64,000 bases of DNA from Flavobacterium sp. DG2-3 (GCF_030730925.1 NZ_JAVAMB010000014.1:52252-116251); one strand, 5' to 3'. Shown: positions 50,662 to 60,703, numbered from the stretch's first letter. Made by a program: numbers and translations. Notes: a model not told the origin generated them from the sequence alone.

Positions 50662-52176
50662 CTAGCTTTGAGGGTATCCAGGATTCTGTTTTAAGTTTTT
50701 ATTTGTGGTTAAAACAGTACTCGGAATTGGGAAAATCGCTCTGTATTTTTCTGTTGTACCTTTTGACCACCATGGCTCGAAGAATGTTCCGAAACGGATG
50801 TTGTCTGTTCTTCTTCTTCCTTCGAATGTAAATTCTTTCAACAATTCTTGATTTATAAATGCCAAATCAATTGTTGCTGGCAATTCTTCTCCAGCACGAG
50901 CCGCTACTTGCTGTACAAATGGTCTAGCCAAATCTGGAGATCCTAAACGAACGTAACATTCTGCCTGCATCATCAAGATTTCTGAATAACGGATTAAAAC
51001 AAAATCGTGATCGCGTTCCCATTGCTCTCCTGCTTTCATTTCATATTTTGCCAAACGAACTCCTTCATTCTCTTTTGCATCTTCTAAACTTGTTAGGTTT
51101 TCTGTATATGTTAACGGTTCTCCGTTATCCATCATGATTACACTTCCTGTTGCCAAATTGATCTGATCGCCTTGAAGCATACATTTTTTTCTTTTGTCTG
51201 TATCTGCAAAAGCTGAATATACTCCAGGCTGTGCGCACATTCCGTTTGCACTCCAAGGATAATTGTTTGGAATTGCAGAAATCGCTAATTTTTGATTGTA
51301 ATGAGCAGACATTGAGTTCATGTAATTTCCAACTGTTCCTGCTTTTGAATCGTAAGGAATAGCAAAAATAATTTCTGGCGAAGTCTGATTCTCTGTTACA
51401 AAATTGGCAAAGAAATCTGGCGTTAAACTGTATCCTGTAACTTTCTGGCACATATCGATACAATCTTGCCAACGTGGCTGACCGATAAAGGCTTCTGAAT
51501 TAAGATACAATCTAGCCAAAATAGAATACGCTACGTTTCTAGTCAATTTAGAATATACCGGAGTTGGATTTAAATACGGAATGGCATCTGTCAATTCTTT
51601 TTCAACAAAATCATAAACTTGTTTTCTTGTAGAATTGGCAGGAAGATCTGTGTCTTCAAAATTGGTTACAATTGGCACATTTCCGAATAAATCTAGAAGA
51701 TTGTAGTAATAATAAGCTCTAAGCGCTTTTAATTCTGCAAAAATCGGCTCTTTGGCTTTATCGCTCAAAGATGATTTATTGATCTGATAAATGATCGCAT
51801 TGATTTTAGCAATTCCGGTATAGTTGTAACGCCAAGCCGAAAGAATCATTCTATTATCTGCTTTCCAAGTATGTTTTTGCGCATCTTGATATTGTCCGCC
51901 ATCGTACCAGTTTGTACCTCTTGTCGGAATTGTAGCTTCATCTGAAACTACTTCATTCAAAAAGAAAACATATTCGCAAGTTGGAAAATTATTTGAGATT
52001 GCATCGGAGAATCCTCTTAAAGAAGAATAAGCTCCACCTACCAGCGCATCGATTTCTTTGGATGTATTTCCAAAATTTCCGTCTTCTACCTGATCATACA
52101 ACTGTTCGTCCAAATCAGTACATGATACCGTAAAAAGCATGCTTAAAAGTATTGCTGCTGTTATTTTGATTTTCAT
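50662..52176 (-). CDS. susD: SusD-like outer membrane glycan-binding lipoprotein
   Basis: This 504-residue lipoprotein (LFTVSC, Cys19) has the SusD plan: an N-terminal RagB/SusD part with TPR-like helices (ELKALRAYYYYNLLDLFGNVPI) and a C-terminal part ending in EGRRRTDNIRFGTFF and IPSTVLTTNKNLKQNPGY. It caps the SusC barrel at 52205 and binds glycan. The susC stop lies 28 bases upstream. FPIPS near the end and the WR..DLIRFG-like motif are classical. Confidence 0.93.
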   Translation of the reverse strand: MKIKITAAILLSMLFTVSCTDLDEQLYDQVEDGNFGNTSKEIDALVGGAYSSLRGFSDAISNNFPTCEYVFFLNEVVSDEATIPTRGTNWYDGGQYQDAQKHTWKADNRMILSAWRYNYTGIAKINAIIYQINKSSLSDKAKEPIFAELKALRAYYYYNLLDLFGNVPIVTNFEDTDLPANSTRKQVYDFVEKELTDAIPYLNPTPVYSKLTRNVAYSILARLYLNSEAFIGQPRWQDCIDMCQKVTGYSLTPDFFANFVTENQTSPEIIFAIPYDSKAGTVGNYMNSMSAHYNQKLAISAIPNNYPWSANGMCAQPGVYSAFADTDKRKKCMLQGDQINLATGSVIMMDNGEPLTYTENLTSLEDAKENEGVRLAKYEMKAGEQWERDHDFVLIRYSEILMMQAECYVRLGSPDLARPFVQQVAARAGEELPATIDLAFINQELLKEFTFEGRRRTDNIRFGTFFEPWWSKGTTEKYRAIFPIPSTVLTTNKNLKQNPGYPQS

Positions 52177-52204
52177 TGTTAATATTTTATGGTTATCAAT
52201 TCGC

Positions 52205-55200
52205 TTAGTTATTCAGCGTAAAATTTAGTCCAACAGAAATTGTAGTTGGTCGAGGATAATTGTTGTATCTGTCAATTCCAGGAGCAGCCAATCCGGTTGT
52301 ATCCATTCTTCCAGTTTGATTAATTCCGTCCTGAGCATTTAAACCAATCTCTGGATCTACACCTTTGTAACCTGTAATTACAAATAAGTTTTCTCCCATT
52401 ACATACATTCTCACTTTAGATTTTTTGTATTTCAATGGTAAAGTATAACCAAAAGTCAAGGTCTGAAGTCTGAAGAAAGAAGCATCTTCGATCCAGTAAT
52501 CAGAGTACTTAGGCGCAGAAGTAATACCGCTGCTTAAGAAAGAATCTGGCACATTGAAAGCTGGCAATCTGTTTGGATCGTTCAGCATCATGTTTGTAGC
52601 ATTTAAAGCTTTTTGTCCAAACATTCCATATCCTGAAACTCCAAGATCAAAATTTCCATAAGTAAAATTCATTCCAATACCTAAAGTCAAATCTGGCTGA
52701 ATGTTTCCTAAATCTGTTTTGTCTTCATCAACCAACGCACTTTCAGCAACCACTTGCCCTGCCGCATTGTAATATTGAATTTTTCCATCTGCATCTAAAC
52801 CAGCATTTTTGAATCCCCAGAAAGTTCCAACAGGATATCCTTCAGCAATAATCTGAGAATATTGTCCAGACATACCCGCCAAACCATGAAGAGATCCGCT
52901 GTAGATAATATCTGTTTTATACGTTGGATTAGACAATTTTTCAATTTTTTGAACGTTGTGTCCAAGCGTTAAATTGGCATTCCAGTTGAATTTATCTCCT
53001 TTAATAATGTCTGCATTCAAGGTTAACTCAACCCCTTTGTTTGACATTTCTCCAACGTTTGCCAACATCGTACCTACTAAATATGGAGGCTGAGGCACTT
53101 CGTAAGTGTATAATAAATCTTTTGTTGTTTTAGAATACCATTCAAAAGATCCTGTAATTCTGTTGAAAAGGCCAAAATCAAAACCAACGTTAATTTGTTC
53201 TGTAGATTCCCATTTCAAATCAGGATTTGGGTTTTGTTTTGGAGAATAAGCCAAACTCCAAGTTTTAGTAACTGGATCGTAGTAACTGTCACTTCCAACT
53301 CCTAAAATAGAAAGCGATTTGTACTCTCCAATTCCATCTTGATTTCCTGTAACTCCGTAACCCACTCTAAGTTTTAAATTGTCTAACCAGCCTTTTGAAG
53401 ATTCCATAAATTCTTCGTTAGAAATTCTCCACGCCGCAGAAGCAGATGGGAAAGTTCCCCATTTATTGTTTTCTCCAAAACGGCTTGATCCGTCACGTCT
53501 TACCGTTGCAGTCAATAAATATTTGCCATCGTAACCGTAGTTAGCACGAGCATAAAAAGACACTAAATTTGATTTTCCTTTGTATGAATACACATCATTT
53601 AAACGGTAGTTGTAACCAGCTCCTAAATTATTGTAGCTAAAAGCATCTGTAACAAAACCGCCTCTTTGCGCTCCAAAACCTTCGTAGATATTTTCAAGGT
53701 AAGAATAACCAGCCAAAGCGCTAATGTTATGCTTGTCGATAATTTTGCTGTAGTTTACATACAGTTCTCCTTGCGCATTGGTATATTCTGCATACGTTCT
53801 TTGTGCAAAACCGCCTTCAGTCTGCCCTTCCATAACAGCATAAGATGGTTTGTAAGTTCCTCCTTTTACAGCATTATGTTCTAACGAAATATTTGCTGTA
53901 GCTGTAAAGTCATTCAAGAATTTAACATCGGTTTTAAAATACCCTAAAAGTCTGTGTCTTTCGTTATCAAATGTTCTATTGGTTAAAATCTCAACTGGAT
54001 TTTGATAAATATTTCCCGTTACTTCACTGAATTTTCCATCTGAAGTGTAAACTGGAATCGTTGGGTTTAAGTTATATGCTCTTTCAAAAATTCTGTAATC
54101 AATTGGGTGCCATTTGTCAATATTGGCAAATAATCCCATATCAAATTTTACTTCTTTGTTATCTCCAAGAAACTGATAAGCATTTACATTACCGCTTAAT
54201 CTTTCTAAACCAGAATTTTTAATAACTCCTTGATTGTCTAAGTAAGAAAGAGAAGTTCTAAAACCGCTGTCTGCTTTTCCAGAATTGATGCTTAAAGTAT
54301 GTGACTGAGAAACAGAGGTCTGCTCGATGGCTTTCTGCCAGTTGGTATTGGCACCATAATCTACCGCATCTGCAATTTGATTTTGGCGAACATATCCTCT
54401 CCACTGATTTGCTGAAAGAAGATCTAAGTTATCATTCACATAACCAATTCCCGTTTGTCCGTTGTACACAACAGAAACTCCTTTTGTTCCCGATTTTGTT
54501 GTAATCATAATTACCCCATTTGCTCCACGAGAACCGTAAATTGCCGTTGCCGAAGCATCTTTAAGAACGTCAACCGATTTAATATCTGAAGGCTGAACCA
54601 CATTAATATCTACTCCCGCAATACCGTCTACCACAATTAACGGACTGTTGCTTGCTGTTAGAGAAGTTCCTCCACGAAGACGAATGGTTGCGCCCGCAGC
54701 TGGATCTCCAGAAGGACGAATGATATTTAATCCAGCTACTTTTCCTTGCAAAACCTGTTCTGTAGAAGAAATAGTTCCTTTAACTAAATCATCTGCTCCA
54801 ACTGTAGAAATGGCTCCAGTCAAATCTGATTTTTTTACTTTTCCGTAACCTACAGAAACTACCTGTACTTCTGCCAATGTATAACCGTCATTTTGCAGAC
54901 GAACCTCAACATTTGATGTACTTCCCGTAACTTGAATTTTTTGTGTAGTCGATCCGATAAACGAAACTTCGATTGCACCTCCTACGGCTACCTGAAGACT
55001 GAATTTACCATCAAAATCTGTTGTAGTTCCGTTTTTTGTTCCTACTTCAATGATAGAAGCTCCTGGCAATACCGTACCCGTATTGTCATAAACGGTTCCT
55101 GAGATTTGTTTTTTCGTCTGCGCGAAAGTGCTGGCAGAAAGAAAAAGCATAAAAATCATCAATACCGCTCCTTTAGCAGTCCACATTTGATGCAGGACGC

Positions 55201-55222
55201 TTTTTGTATTTTTACTATTCAT
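52205..55222 (-). CDS. susC: SusC-like TonB-dependent outer membrane transporter
   Basis: This 1005-residue barrel has a long signal region (ending MLFLSASTFAQ), a carboxypeptidase-regulatory-like domain (SGTVYDNTGTVLPGASIIEV, about 40-110), a TonB-box-like VVSVGYG with KVKKSDLTGAIS following, a plug (about 125-240 with VLKDASATAIYGSRGANGVI) and a 22-strand barrel. It imports oligosaccharides bound by SusD with TonB energy. It is the third gene of the operon that begins at 56863. Confidence 0.95.
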   Translation of the reverse strand: MNSKNTKSVLHQMWTAKGAVLMIFMLFLSASTFAQTKKQISGTVYDNTGTVLPGASIIEVGTKNGTTTDFDGKFSLQVAVGGAIEVSFIGSTTQKIQVTGSTSNVEVRLQNDGYTLAEVQVVSVGYGKVKKSDLTGAISTVGADDLVKGTISSTEQVLQGKVAGLNIIRPSGDPAAGATIRLRGGTSLTASNSPLIVVDGIAGVDINVVQPSDIKSVDVLKDASATAIYGSRGANGVIMITTKSGTKGVSVVYNGQTGIGYVNDNLDLLSANQWRGYVRQNQIADAVDYGANTNWQKAIEQTSVSQSHTLSINSGKADSGFRTSLSYLDNQGVIKNSGLERLSGNVNAYQFLGDNKEVKFDMGLFANIDKWHPIDYRIFERAYNLNPTIPVYTSDGKFSEVTGNIYQNPVEILTNRTFDNERHRLLGYFKTDVKFLNDFTATANISLEHNAVKGGTYKPSYAVMEGQTEGGFAQRTYAEYTNAQGELYVNYSKIIDKHNISALAGYSYLENIYEGFGAQRGGFVTDAFSYNNLGAGYNYRLNDVYSYKGKSNLVSFYARANYGYDGKYLLTATVRRDGSSRFGENNKWGTFPSASAAWRISNEEFMESSKGWLDNLKLRVGYGVTGNQDGIGEYKSLSILGVGSDSYYDPVTKTWSLAYSPKQNPNPDLKWESTEQINVGFDFGLFNRITGSFEWYSKTTKDLLYTYEVPQPPYLVGTMLANVGEMSNKGVELTLNADIIKGDKFNWNANLTLGHNVQKIEKLSNPTYKTDIIYSGSLHGLAGMSGQYSQIIAEGYPVGTFWGFKNAGLDADGKIQYYNAAGQVVAESALVDEDKTDLGNIQPDLTLGIGMNFTYGNFDLGVSGYGMFGQKALNATNMMLNDPNRLPAFNVPDSFLSSGITSAPKYSDYWIEDASFFRLQTLTFGYTLPLKYKKSKVRMYVMGENLFVITGYKGVDPEIGLNAQDGINQTGRMDTTGLAAPGIDRYNNYPRPTTISVGLNFTLNN

Positions 55223-55250
55223 TAGAATTGGTGTTTTAATTTAATAGTGA

Positions 55251-56333
55251 TTATTTATCTAAAGTTTTAAGCGGAATCGTAGTATCCGAAATCGTTTTGT
55301 CTTTATTGTCTTTTACCAAAACATGGATTTCGCTTAAGTTTGGAACTCCGTTTAGTTCTGAAACTAAATTGACAAAACCTTTAATTTCTGCAGTTCCTCC
55401 AGTAAACTCACCAGAAATTGTTTTTGCTCCAGCTGTAATTGTGTAGATCAATTTGTTTACACCTACCTCGTTATTTTTTCTTGACATTCCAAGAAAATCT
55501 TTCTGACTGATTTGTGATGGAAAGAAAGCAAAACTTGGCGGCGGTGGCGGAATAAATTCTCCTGCATAAATAACCTGATCGCCAGAATTTGCCGTCCAGT
55601 TTTCTGCTACCATTAGGAAATTTATCTTTTCCATAACAAAACCATCTGGAGCATTGAAGTATTGCTTAGGAATAAAATCCATTTTATAAAAACCATTGCC
55701 TAAGTCTTTTAATTTTGTTTTTTCAGCAATGTCTGGCTTTGCTGCTTCATACATTTGCTGAATAGCCCAATCATTTAAACCAGCATGCATGTGTACACTT
55801 GGAGTTCCAGCAAATGCAGGATTAAGATTGGCATTAAACAAAATACTTACCGGTTTGTCAATTAATGGTTTTGACGGATAGGCTCTAAATAATTCATCTG
55901 AAGTGTAAAAAGAGGAGAAATCAGTATAAGCCATGTTTCCAACATCACTTTGTTTAGATCCGTTTTTGTTTTTTAAACGAAACCAGAATCCTGCACTCGC
56001 AGCAATTTCTTCTGGAGTTTTAGAAAAATAAGCTGTTGGAGTCAGAGTAAAACTCCAGATTTTATTTCCTTCATATTTCAGTTTTGCAAAGTCAGAAGAG
56101 TTTTCCCAATTCCCTGCGTCTGGTTCAGATGGAGACCAGATCCAAATGTATAAATCTTCTGTTTCAGCAAACGTAGATGCCGACATATCAAAATACCATG
56201 TAACTTTTTCATCGTATTTGTAAACCACCGGAAAAGACGACATTGGCCCAACAGCTCCAGCATTTTCCTGTGCTGTAATAAAATTAGGCGCCATCAATAA
56301 GGCAAGTAAAATTGTATATATAAACTTTTTCAT
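55251..56333 (-). CDS. PUL accessory protein, possible SusE-like glycan binder
   Basis: This is a 360-residue exported protein (signal TILLALLMAPNFITAQ) with no lipobox Cys. It has repeated beta-sandwich units rich in Trp and Phe (LYIWIWSPSEPDAGNW; SIFAFFPSQ-like PPPPPSFAFFPSQ), as in SusE/SusF-type binding proteins. It lies 28 bases upstream of the susC gene and 8 bases after the lipoprotein gene, inside the operon. Glycan binding is inferred from position and composition. Confidence 0.7.
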   Translation of the reverse strand: MKKFIYTILLALLMAPNFITAQENAGAVGPMSSFPVVYKYDEKVTWYFDMSASTFAETEDLYIWIWSPSEPDAGNWENSSDFAKLKYEGNKIWSFTLTPTAYFSKTPEEIAASAGFWFRLKNKNGSKQSDVGNMAYTDFSSFYTSDELFRAYPSKPLIDKPVSILFNANLNPAFAGTPSVHMHAGLNDWAIQQMYEAAKPDIAEKTKLKDLGNGFYKMDFIPKQYFNAPDGFVMEKINFLMVAENWTANSGDQVIYAGEFIPPPPPSFAFFPSQISQKDFLGMSRKNNEVGVNKLIYTITAGAKTISGEFTGGTAEIKGFVNLVSELNGVPNLSEIHVLVKDNKDKTISDTTIPLKTLDK

Positions 56334-56341
56334 ATTACTTT

Positions 56342-56863
56342 TTAATTAATAGCATTTAATTTAAACACATAAGACAAGAAATCTACACCGCCAGAAGAAC
56401 GCGCCAGTTGAAGCTGCATTTCTTTAGTTTTACCAGGAACTGCAATCAATCTCAGTTCATCTGTTTTCTGCGTTTTTTGCGCATCACTGTACAAATAGAT
56501 TTTTGTTCCAACGCCATTGGTCTGCTGAAAATCTGAGCTAAGTGCCCAATACCCTTTTGGCGCAAATAACGGAGGCACATCTCCCGTTACTTCATAACTT
56601 GTTGGATTGTTCTTTTCATCTACGTTAAATTTGATTTTAAAATCTTCGTAGTTAAAATAAGTACTCAAGTTTTCTTCGTTTGGTTCGATCTGATTTGCTT
56701 TCGCAACTTCATCAACCATTTTCAGATTTGTTAATCCCCAATTTCCATTTACTTTTTCATAAAGGGTAATCGGATCTACGTAGCTTCCGTCATCTGTGTT
56801 ATCGCATCCAATTGCAAAAAAACACATCATAAAAGCTAGCCAATAAAGACTTTTACATTTCAT
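56342..56863 (-). CDS. Small PUL lipoprotein, DUF5004-like
   Basis: This 173-residue lipoprotein (MCFFAIGC, Cys20) is the first gene of the operon. The mature part starts YEKVNGNWGLTNLKMV and contains short beta strands (YFNYEDFKIKFNVDEKNN), resembling DUF5004 lipocalin-like proteins seen in Bacteroidota glycan loci. It is followed by the accessory gene after 8 bases. A surface role in glycan capture is inferred. Confidence 0.72.
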   Translation of the reverse strand: MKCKSLYWLAFMMCFFAIGCDNTDDGSYVDPITLYEKVNGNWGLTNLKMVDEVAKANQIEPNEENLSTYFNYEDFKIKFNVDEKNNPTSYEVTGDVPPLFAPKGYWALSSDFQQTNGVGTKIYLYSDAQKTQKTDELRLIAVPGKTKEMQLQLARSSGGVDFLSYVFKLNAIN

Positions 56864-57346
56864 AAATTTTTGGTTTTCGTTAGTTTGTTATCCCCTTCAA
56901 AAGGATACAGCGAAACTAGACGTTAAATAAATCCTAAAAAAAAAATCTGATAAAAATCAAGATGAAACTCAACGACTGAAAAACATAATATATTAATTAT
57001 CAGTATTTTACAATTTAACTTGCAATTAAAAAATCAAGATGCTGTTTAGATGAAAATAGACAGTTTTTATATGGTGAAAATGACAATATGTAAAATATTT
57101 GGTATATTTTTTTCACTATGCATATATATAACTACTTTTTATTGTATAATTGCAAATAAATTGCCTATTTTTAACATTTACAGCTTATTTTCACCCTGAA
57201 AATCACCTTTTAAAGCGATGTTATTGAACATTTTATAAAATTCCAGAAAAACAGACTTAGCGTAATCTCAAACTTATTCTTAATTTTAAAACGAATTAAC
57301 TAACTATATCAGTCAACCAACCTTTTCCTTAAACCAAAACAAAATC
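56864..57346. other. Divergent promoter region of the polysaccharide locus
   Basis: This 483-base AT-rich stretch must hold the promoters for the minus-strand operon and the plus-strand regulator. I see no exact TAnnTTTG on either strand at a suitable distance and no clear operator repeat. No gene is visible. Confidence 0.4.
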
Positions 57347-58945
57347 ATGCAAAGAATATTGATGCTGCTTTTCTTCATAGGAGGTTTTTCTCTTACTGCG
57401 AAAGAGACGAATCCTTATCTCGAAGAATTAGATCAGGTTCTCTTAAAAAAAGACATTTACCTGAAACAGAAATATCGAAAAATTGAAACTTTAAAGAAAA
57501 ACGTATCTAAGTTTACACTCAACCAAAACAACGAAGAGCTGTATAACTGTTATATGGCATTGTTTGACGAATACAAATCTTTTAAATACGACTCGGCTTA
57601 CTACTATTTAGAGCAATCTAAAATCAAGGCTAAAATTCTAAAAGATCCCAAATTTTTATCCAAAAGCAGAATCAAAGAAGGTTTTGTGCTTTTGTCTTCG
57701 GGTCTTTTTAAAGAAGCAATCGATACGCTAAATGTTATTGATGATACCAAATTGGATCAGAAAAACAAATTTGAATATTATAACATCAAAGCACGTGCAT
57801 ACTACGATTTGGCCGACTACAACCGTGATCAGCGTTTTAATATACATTATGTGCAGCAGGGAAATCATTTCTTAAAAAAAGCTCTAGAATTAATCGGAAC
57901 CAATACAAATGAATATTGGGCTGCAGAAAGTTTAAAGCGTCTCAAACAGCAAGATTGGCGCGGTGCAGAATTTGCCTTCAGCTATTGGATTAACAACTAC
58001 AACCTTCCACCCGATTATTACGGAATTGCAACTTCGAGCCTCGGTTATATTTATTCTGAAAGAGGTTACACTAAAAAAGCGATTCAATATCTGGCTCTTG
58101 CCGCAATTGCAGACGTTAAAAATGCAACAAAAGAAACGGTAGCACTTCGAAATTTAGCCAATGAACTCTTTAAAATGGGCTATTTGGATAAAGCCAACGA
58201 ATATATCAATATCGCAATGGATGATGCTACTTTCTACAATGCAAGACATCGCAAAATTGAAATTTCGTCTATTCTGCCTATTATAGAAAAAGCACAGTTG
58301 AATAATGTAAAAGATAAAAATGATAAGCTGGAAAAGATTATTATTCTATTGACGATTCTTACAGTTATTATTTTCGTTTTTCTCGGAATCATTTTCAAAC
58401 AATTAAAAGAAAAAAATAAAGCAAGAAAGATCATGGCCGATTCGTACCTGCAACTACAGGAAATGAACGTGAGTTTGAGCGAAGCCAATGCTATTAAAGA
58501 AGAATACATCACATATTTTATCAAAGCAACTTCGGCTTTCATTAATAAAATAGATCATATTCAGAAGAGTACGTTGCATAAAATCATTACCAAAAAAACC
58601 GATGAAGTTATTGCGAGTTTAAAACGCTATAATGTAAAGGAAGAGCGCGAAAATCTTTTCCATCAGTTTGATGAAATCTTCCTGAAATTGTTCCCAACAT
58701 TCGTAACCGATTTCAACAAATTGTTCCCGAACGACCATAAATGCATCGTTAAAAAAGGCGAACTTCTGAATACGGAATTGCGAATTTTTGCGCTCTATAG
58801 ATTAGGAATTCAAGACAGCAGTCAAATGGCAGAATTCCTAGAACTTTCTGTAGCTACCATTTATACCTACAAAACCAGAATTAAAAGCAAATCTGATTTT
58901 AAAGATACTTTTGAACAGAAAATTATGGAGATTAAGACGATTTAA
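57347..58945 (+). CDS. Membrane-bound PUL regulator with TPR and HTH (DUF6377-like)
   Basis: This is a 532-residue protein. A signal or anchor (MLLFFIGGFSL) leads to a periplasmic TPR-like region (about 20-310, helical pairs such as KEAIDTLNVIDD and YTKKAIQYLALA). One span (about 327-349, IIILLTILTVIIFVFLGIIF) leads to a cytoplasmic coiled coil and a C-terminal LuxR-like helix-turn-helix (SSQMAEFLELSVATIYTYKT). The layout fits the DUF6377 regulators, named from memory. It is divergent from the SusCD operon and likely senses glycan fragments to control it. Confidence 0.82.
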   Translation: MQRILMLLFFIGGFSLTAKETNPYLEELDQVLLKKDIYLKQKYRKIETLKKNVSKFTLNQNNEELYNCYMALFDEYKSFKYDSAYYYLEQSKIKAKILKDPKFLSKSRIKEGFVLLSSGLFKEAIDTLNVIDDTKLDQKNKFEYYNIKARAYYDLADYNRDQRFNIHYVQQGNHFLKKALELIGTNTNEYWAAESLKRLKQQDWRGAEFAFSYWINNYNLPPDYYGIATSSLGYIYSERGYTKKAIQYLALAAIADVKNATKETVALRNLANELFKMGYLDKANEYINIAMDDATFYNARHRKIEISSILPIIEKAQLNNVKDKNDKLEKIIILLTILTVIIFVFLGIIFKQLKEKNKARKIMADSYLQLQEMNVSLSEANAIKEEYITYFIKATSAFINKIDHIQKSTLHKIITKKTDEVIASLKRYNVKEERENLFHQFDEIFLKLFPTFVTDFNKLFPNDHKCIVKKGELLNTELRIFALYRLGIQDSSQMAEFLELSVATIYTYKTRIKSKSDFKDTFEQKIMEIKTI

Positions 58946-58985
58946 GTTTCTAAGGTTCTGAGATGCTAAGGTTCTAAGTTTTTTT

Positions 58986-59059
58986 TAGCCACGAATTCAC
59001 GAATTTTTTATTTAATATCTATCGCATAGATTTTAAAATAATTCGTGAATTCGTGGCTA
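58986..59059. terminator. Perfect 20-bp inverted repeat between convergent genes
   Basis: TAGCCACGAATTCACGAATT (58986-59005) is exactly mirrored at 59040-59059 with a 34-base loop. It ends four bases before the hydroxylase stop codon. T-runs before the left arm allow termination on the minus strand. A gene-end repeat (AAGGTTCTGAGATGC) precedes it. Confidence 0.7.
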
Positions 59060-59063
59060 TTTC

Positions 59064-60287
59064 TCATTCCGAAGCCTCCAACTGCAGAACTACATTTTGA
59101 TAACGTTTACTCAACGAAAACAATTGCTCTGCAAAGATCATCACTGCAATAGGCACAAAGAAAAATGCTAATAAATCTTCTTCGTATAAGAAATAAGTCG
59201 AAATCAAAGCCAAACGAGCATATTCTAAATAATAAATCCATTTGCGCTGTTCTAATAAAGCCCCGCAATTGATTAAAGTGAGAATAACCAAAGAAAGTAC
59301 AAATAGCTTATCGTAACTTTCTAAATAATCAAAATAATAAGTAAAAATGGTTAGGATAAGCGTGCAAAATCCTAATTGAATGTAAAGGTAATTTTTAAAT
59401 CGAAGCCTTTGATTTGGAGCGGCTTTATCTTGGAGAAAACGCTTTTCTAGAATCGGACGAATATCTTGATCCATATCGGCAGGGCTTCCAAAAACGGCTT
59501 TCCATTTGGCTTTAAATCCTTTGGAGCGTTTCATCAATTCGTAGATTTCGAAATAATAATGAAAATGTTGCCACAAGAAACTGTAGCTTTTTAAGGGATG
59601 CGTTAATCCGTATTTTGGTTTTTCTTCTTCGGTCTGGAAAGTTCCAAAAAGGCGATCCCAAAAGGTAAACATGTCGCCATAATTTTTATCGAGATATTTT
59701 TCGTCAGAAGCATGATGAACGCCGTGAACTGAAGGCGTAACAAATACATATTCCAGCCATTTTATTTTACCGATAAGCTGTGTATGCGTAAAGAACGAAT
59801 AAGCACCGTGCACAATCAGCATCGTAATCACCATTTTTGGATGAAAACCTATAAATGGCAATACACACCAAAATCCCGTTCTTATAATGGCTTGAAATGT
59901 CGTAATTCTCGCGGCTGCCGTAAAATTAAACTCTTCGCTATGATGATGCACAATATGCGCTGCCCAGAAAAAATTGACTTCGTGCCCTAATCGATGATAC
60001 CAATACCAAACAAAATCGGTCGCGAGAATAAGCGCAAACCAAACTAATGCATTACTCGGAATCTCAAATAGTCTGTAATCATCATAAATCAAATAATATA
60101 GCTGATAAAAACTGGCCGCGATAAATAAGTTAATCAAACGCTCCGCAATTCCAATTGAAATATTCGAAACAGAGCTTTCATAATTAAAAATTTCTGGTCT
60201 TTTTCGACGCTGTGCAAGCTTATATTCTAAAAACAAAAAAAGAAAAAAGGCGGGCATGGCAAATGCCAGGAAATTAATGTTTTTCAT
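59064..60287 (-). CDS. Sterol desaturase/fatty acid hydroxylase family membrane protein
   Basis: This 407-residue di-iron membrane enzyme has the three His clusters of the family: HRLGH (98-102), HIVHHH (111-116) and HGVHH (188-192), placed between hydrophobic spans. It probably hydroxylates or desaturates a lipid such as a carotenoid, fatty acid or ornithine lipid; the substrate cannot be read. The C-terminal 130 residues add three more spans beyond the core domain. It is monocistronic, with a repeat upstream. Confidence 0.9.
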   Translation of the reverse strand: MKNINFLAFAMPAFFLFLFLEYKLAQRRKRPEIFNYESSVSNISIGIAERLINLFIAASFYQLYYLIYDDYRLFEIPSNALVWFALILATDFVWYWYHRLGHEVNFFWAAHIVHHHSEEFNFTAAARITTFQAIIRTGFWCVLPFIGFHPKMVITMLIVHGAYSFFTHTQLIGKIKWLEYVFVTPSVHGVHHASDEKYLDKNYGDMFTFWDRLFGTFQTEEEKPKYGLTHPLKSYSFLWQHFHYYFEIYELMKRSKGFKAKWKAVFGSPADMDQDIRPILEKRFLQDKAAPNQRLRFKNYLYIQLGFCTLILTIFTYYFDYLESYDKLFVLSLVILTLINCGALLEQRKWIYYLEYARLALISTYFLYEEDLLAFFFVPIAVMIFAEQLFSLSKRYQNVVLQLEASE

Positions 60288-60336
60288 TTTGTATGATACT
60301 TTTTTATTCTAAAAATTATTTATGAGCAACTTATTT

Positions 60337-60703
60337 AAACACATAGAAACATAGATTTTTTTTGCATGCGTAAAGGGAATTGAAAGAAACTAGTTTCTAA
60401 CACATAGATTGCTTCTGCTTTGTCATCCTGAGGAACGAAGGATCACACTCGGGAATCGACAAAGGTTGGTAGCATTTCTTTGCGGAGTTTCTTGTGTGAT
60501 CCTTCGTTCCTCAGGATGACAAACTTTTGTCTTAAAAAACTTCGCGACTTCGTGACTTTGTGGCAAAAAAACTCAGCATCTTTGTCGAGTTACTTGCGGA
60601 GATCTTTGTTCAGGATGACAAACCTTTTCAAACTGCTATGTGCATTTCAACAAGTAAAACGCCTTTTCTACGTTTACAAAAGCTATGTTTCTATATGTTA
60701 AAT
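60337..60703. repeat. Family 1 repeat, copy C, interrupted by family 2 DNA
   Basis: The left part, AAACACATAGAAACATAG to CTAGTTTCTAACACATAG, and the right part, CTATGTGCATTTCAACAAGT to GCTATGTTTCTATATGTT, match copies A and B. About 215 bases of family 2 repeat separate them, inserted between the two arms of the inner palindrome. Confidence 0.8.
60421..60521. repeat. Family 2 repeat inside family 1 copy C
   Basis: TGTCATCCTGAGGAACGAAG at the left is mirrored by CTTCGTTCCTCAGGATGACA at the right. The loop has CGACAAAGGTTGGTAGC. A further arm ending GTTCAGGATGACA follows at about 60606-60622. Confidence 0.85.
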
